Source: Kaistia dalseonensis
GTDB lineage: Bacteria > Pseudomonadota > Alphaproteobacteria > Rhizobiales > Kaistiaceae
Length of the DNA: 64,000 bases
Direction: 5' to 3'
Assembly: GCF_030814715.1 (NCBI RefSeq)
Contig: NZ_JAUSVO010000001.1
Location: 248,001 to 312,000 of the forward strand
Positions 60,903 to 64,000 of the stretch are shown here, piece after piece. The translations under genes and the position numbers were made by a program. The notes beneath the pieces were generated by a model that did no database searches, had not been told where the DNA came from, and saw only the letters and a list, made by a program, of their open reading frames with translations. Positions within the stretch are counted from its first letter, which is position 1; each line of letters opens with the position of its first letter.

Positions 60903-61895
60903 CTAACGCCGGCGGCTGACGTCGAGAAGGACGGCGCCCACGATGATCGAACCCTTGACGACTTGCTGGTAGTATGAAGAGATACCAAGCAGGTCCAAGC
61001 CGTTATTGATGGTGCCGATGATCAGCGCGCCGAACAGGGTGCCGATCAGCGTGCCACGCCCGCCGGCGAGACTGGTCCCGCCGATGACTACCGCGGCGAT
61101 GGCGTCCAGCTCATAGGCGACCCCGGCCTGAGGCAGGGCCGCTGTCGAGCGGGCCGTCAGGATGATACCGGCGAACGCGGCCAGGGCTCCCGAGATGGCG
61201 TAGGTGAGGGCCGTGACGCGCCGGGTATTGACGCCATTCGTGATGGCCGCGCGTTCGCTGCCACCGACGGCATAGACGTGACGCCCGAACACGGTGTGGC
61301 GCAATGTGAACCAGCAGACCGCGAAGACGACGGCCAGCGCGACGATCGGCACAGGGATGTTGAGGATGGTGCCGTTGCCGAACCAGAGGAATGGCTTCGA
61401 CAGGTTGGAGATCGGGCGGCCGTCCGTGTAGATGAAGGTCAGGCCGCGTGCGACGCTCAGCATGCCGAGCGTCGCCACGAACGCGGGGATGCGCAAATAG
61501 GCGACGAGAAAGCCATTCACCAGACCGGCCGTAAGCCCGGTCGCGAGTCCGGCGATGACGACTAGGCCGATGAAGGACTCGCTCGCCGTCGTCGAGAAGC
61601 TGGCGGCCACCGCGCCGCACAGCGCCATCACCGACGCGACCGATAGGTCGATCCCTCCCGCCAGGATCACGAAAGTCACGCCGATCGCCAGAATGCCGTT
61701 GATCGCCGTTTGGCGAATGATGTTCGTCCAGTTGTTCCAGGTCAGAAAGAACTCGCTGGACATGCTGAGCACGACGCACAGCAGAATGAACGCGATGAGA
61801 ATTCCCTGATTCTGAAGGATATTACGCAGGTTAGCCGTAGCTTGCGACAAGGCCGGGCTTGGCGCCGTTCGAATGCTTGGACTGTTCATGGACAT
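60903..61895 (-). CDS. Ribose-type ABC permease (second system)
   Basis: A 330-residue inner-membrane permease of the RbsC-like BPD_transp_2 family. Marks are INGILAIGVTFVILAGGIDL, VASVMALCGAV, GLVNGFLVAYLRIPAFVATLG, YAVGGSERAAITNGVNTRRV and VVIGGTSLAGGRGTLIGTLFGAL. The 5' end overlaps the ATPase gene by 65 bp in another frame. Starts at 61895 or 61889 both lie behind GGGGAGGAG, so the overlap is real whichever is used. Confidence 0.92.
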   Translation of the reverse strand: MSMNSPSIRTAPSPALSQATANLRNILQNQGILIAFILLCVVLSMSSEFFLTWNNWTNIIRQTAINGILAIGVTFVILAGGIDLSVASVMALCGAVAASFSTTASESFIGLVVIAGLATGLTAGLVNGFLVAYLRIPAFVATLGMLSVARGLTFIYTDGRPISNLSKPFLWFGNGTILNIPVPIVALAVVFAVCWFTLRHTVFGRHVYAVGGSERAAITNGVNTRRVTALTYAISGALAAFAGIILTARSTAALPQAGVAYELDAIAAVVIGGTSLAGGRGTLIGTLFGALIIGTINNGLDLLGISSYYQQVVKGSIIVGAVLLDVSRRR

Positions 61896-63411
61896 GCTCC
61901 TCCCCTTCCTGAACGGCGTCGTTCAGGGATGCTTCATGCAACAATGTCTTCTGAGTGGACTGGGCGGCATCGACGAATTTCTTGAGACGCCCCTTCTTGA
62001 AGATCGCGACGCGGCTGCACAGCTGCAGCAGCTCCGGGGCCTCTGATGAGCACACCAGCACCGCGCCGCCTGCGGCGGCGAAGTCGCGCAGGAGCTGATA
62101 GATCTCCTGCTTGGCGCCCTCATCGATCCCGCGTGTCGGCTCGTCACAGATCAGGACGCGCGGCTCCGAGGCGAGGCAGCGCGCAATCACGACCTTCTGC
62201 TGGTTGCCGCCGCTCAGAGATCCGACGTTGAGGCGATCGCTTGCGGCGCGCACGGCGAGGTGCTTCATCATGCGGGCGCTGAGGGCCCTCTCGCGGCCCT
62301 GGCGCACGATGCCGAGCCTTGCAAGACGGCCGAGGATCGACAGCGAGATGTTGTGGCGGATCGGAGCTCCCAGCACGAGACCGGAGTCCTTCCGGTCTTC
62401 GGTGATCATCGCCAGGCCGCGCTTGATCGCAACCTTCGGCCGCAGCGGCGGCAGCATGGCGCCGCACAGGGTAACGACTCCGCTGCTGCGCGGGCCGATG
62501 CCGTAAACGCCATTCAGGAATTCGCTACGGCCCGAGCCCATCAGCCCGTAGATGCCAAGGATATCGCCCTGCTTCAGCGACATCGAAATGTCCTGAAACT
62601 GCTTGCCGTGAGAAAGCCCCTGAATGTCCAGGAGAATTTCAGCGTCGGATTGTCCGACATTTGCCGGGCGTCTTTGGTGGGCGACTTCGTGGCCGACGAT
62701 CTGGTGGACCAGACGGGCGCGATCGATGGTCTTCATGGGACCGGTCTCGACGAAGCGCCCGTCCCGGAACACCGTATAGCGATCCGCAAGCTCGAAGAGC
62801 TCTTCGAGCCGATGGCTGACATAGATGACGCCGACGCCGCCTGCGGTCAGTCTGCGAATGGCGGAGAAGAGCACCAGCGTCTCATGCTCGCCGATCGCCG
62901 AGGTGGGCTCGTCCATGATCAGGATGCGCGCATTCTGGCTGATGGCGCGCGCGATCTCGACGAGCTGGATCTGCGCCAGCGAAAGCTGGCTCATTTTCCG
63001 CGTCGCCTCGACCTCGAAATGCAGTTCGTCCAGCAGCTGTCTCGCCTGTCGCACGATCGCCACGTGATCGACCAGACCGGGCAGGCGCCGGGGCTCGCGG
63101 CCGAGAAAGATGTTCTCGGCCACGGTCATGTCACGGATGGGCGACAGTTCCTGCGTGATGATGGCGATCCGCTCGGCCAAGGCATCCGAAGGCGATTTGA
63201 AGTGAACCTCCTTGCCATGCACCCGTATGGTGCCGGCATCGCGCTGCAGCAGGCCCATGAGGATATTGAGGAACGTCGACTTGCCCGCGCCGTTGCCTCC
63301 GCACAGCGCGTGCACCTCGCCGGCTGCCAGCAGGAGCTCGCCATGGAGCAGTGCCGGCACGCCATCGAAGGATTTGGCGACGCCGGTCGCCTCGACCAGT
63401 AGTTCGGCCAT
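61831..63411 (-). CDS. Ribose-type ABC ATP-binding protein (second system)
   Basis: A 526-residue RbsA-like double ATPase. Domain 1 has Walker A CGGNGAGKSTFLNILMG, signature LSLAQIQLVEIARAI and Walker B ILIMDEPTSAI. Domain 2 has the degenerate GLMGSGRSEFLNGV, LSGGNQQKVVIARCL and VLICDEPTRGID. The last 45 or so residues (after FKKGRLKKFVDAA) are a low-complexity His/Glu/Ser-rich tail encoded over the start of the permease gene. It follows the SDR gene by 37 bp. Confidence 0.93.
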   Translation of the reverse strand: MAELLVEATGVAKSFDGVPALLHGELLLAAGEVHALCGGNGAGKSTFLNILMGLLQRDAGTIRVHGKEVHFKSPSDALAERIAIITQELSPIRDMTVAENIFLGREPRRLPGLVDHVAIVRQARQLLDELHFEVEATRKMSQLSLAQIQLVEIARAISQNARILIMDEPTSAIGEHETLVLFSAIRRLTAGGVGVIYVSHRLEELFELADRYTVFRDGRFVETGPMKTIDRARLVHQIVGHEVAHQRRPANVGQSDAEILLDIQGLSHGKQFQDISMSLKQGDILGIYGLMGSGRSEFLNGVYGIGPRSSGVVTLCGAMLPPLRPKVAIKRGLAMITEDRKDSGLVLGAPIRHNISLSILGRLARLGIVRQGRERALSARMMKHLAVRAASDRLNVGSLSGGNQQKVVIARCLASEPRVLICDEPTRGIDEGAKQEIYQLLRDFAAAGGAVLVCSSEAPELLQLCSRVAIFKKGRLKKFVDAAQSTQKTLLHEASLNDAVQEGEEHVHEQSKHSNGAKPGLVASYG

Positions 63412-63448
63412 CTCTGCCTCGTCGGTTGGATGGAAGCAGGATGGCTGT

Positions 63449-64000
63449 TCAGGTGGCGAGATAGCCGCCGTCCATGACCAGCTCGCTGCCGGTCATGTAG
63501 GCGGACTCGTCGGACGCCAGGAAAAGCACGCCGTTGGCGATCTCTTCCGCCTGGGCCGGCCGTCCCAGCAGCGATGGACCGAGCAGTGCCTTCGTCGCCA
63601 CCGGGTCGTTGACGATGTCCTTCGACAGATGCGTGATCGTCAGGCTCGGATGGACCGAGTTGACGCGAATCCCGTCCTTGGCGACCTCGGACGCGGTTGC
63701 CTTGGTCAAGAGGCGGACGGCACCCTTGGACGCCACATAGGCGGCTGCATCGGGGAAGCCGACGATGCCCCAATTTGAACTGATATTGATGATCGAACCG
63801 CCGCCGCCCTTGCGCATCAGCGGGATCAGGGCGCGCGAACCGAGAAACACACCCTTTGCATTGATGGCGAAGGTCTTGTCCCAGGCCGCGCTGTCGGTTC
63901 TCTCGGTCGTGCCGGCGAGATAGATTCCGGCATTGTTGACGAGGATATCAGCCTTGCCGTAGGTCCTCTCGACCAGGTCCGCCAGCTTCGTCCACGCTTC
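63449..64000 (-). CDS. SDR-family dehydrogenase, N-terminus beyond window
   Basis: C-terminal 183 or so residues of a classical SDR; the NAD-binding start lies past base 64000. The visible part has ADILVNNAGIYLAG, NAKGVFLGSRALIPLMRK, catalytic Ser in IINISSNWGIVG, Tyr/Lys in AAYVASKGAVRLL, VNSVHPSLTITHL and the terminal YMTGSELVMDGGYLAT. It is upstream of, and on the same strand as, the ribose-type ABC genes, so it belongs to the same operon as the SDR at 59079-59831. Confidence 0.9.
   Translation of the reverse strand, partial: EAWTKLADLVERTYGKADILVNNAGIYLAGTTERTDSAAWDKTFAINAKGVFLGSRALIPLMRKGGGGSIINISSNWGIVGFPDAAAYVASKGAVRLLTKATASEVAKDGIRVNSVHPSLTITHLSKDIVNDPVATKALLGPSLLGRPAQAEEIANGVLFLASDESAYMTGSELVMDGGYLAT

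Noticed and set aside
1-64000. CRISPR arrays, tRNA or rRNA genes, integrases and transposases
   Set aside because: I found no regularly spaced repeats, cloverleaf-like sequences, rRNA signatures or intact mobile-element genes. The only hint of mobility is the HNH-like stub at 58742.

Overview
The window is GC-rich, densely coded chromosomal DNA from an alphaproteobacterium. Hyphomicrobiales (Rhizobiales) is most likely, judging from the protein sequences, the paired Ku genes with a phosphoesterase-ligase-polymerase LigD, the many ABC uptake systems for sugars and peptides, and the GntR/IclR/LuxR-controlled catabolic operons. The genus cannot be fixed from sequence alone. There are no rRNA or tRNA genes, CRISPR arrays, phage or intact insertion sequences. 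The gene content is that of a soil or plant-associated heterotroph.

Layout. 1-15 kb is mostly housekeeping and signalling: a truncated chemoreceptor, HtpG with a sigma-32-like promoter, a 7TMR-DISM histidine kinase with a divergent response regulator, a GntR regulator, MoaA, a DUF971 protein, an ArnT-like glycosyltransferase, a second two-component pair, a DedA protein and an aminotransferase. 15-26.6 kb is a minus-strand operon: two Dpp-type permeases, a fused double ATPase, a hydantoinase/oxoprolinase-family ATPase, two tandem DUF917 proteins and a family-5 solute-binding protein. A MalT-like LuxR regulator lies upstream, and a direct repeat with 21-bp period sits in the promoter gap between them. 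This is the best candidate for an undescribed uptake and catabolic system.

26.7-31.5 kb is a fucose module: GH29 alpha-L-fucosidase, an aldo/keto reductase, L-fuconate dehydratase and a divergent IclR regulator. 31.5-33.6 kb holds a nucleoside hydrolase and a second aldo/keto reductase. A LacI-type palindrome lies upstream of the hydrolase. 34-38.4 kb is a bacterial NHEJ locus (ku, ligD, ku). 38.4-44.3 kb holds an SDR and a ribose-type ABC operon (GntR regulator, ATPase, permease, binding protein, DJ-1/PfpI protein) that ends at an intrinsic terminator. Divergent from it, 44.4-49.0 kb encodes an Ldh-family dehydrogenase, an iron-dependent alcohol dehydrogenase, a semialdehyde-type aldehyde dehydrogenase and an alpha/beta hydrolase. 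The shared gap has nested palindromes, so import and oxidation are probably controlled together.

49-51.1 kb is an lldR-lldD L-lactate oxidation unit with two operator-like repeats. 51.4-57.1 kb has an RND efflux permease and adaptor with small secreted proteins, next to a divergent AraC regulator. 58.6-59.1 kb holds what looks like a decayed HNH-endonuclease start. 59.1-64 kb is a second ribose-type ABC operon flanked by two SDR dehydrogenases, the last of which runs off the window.
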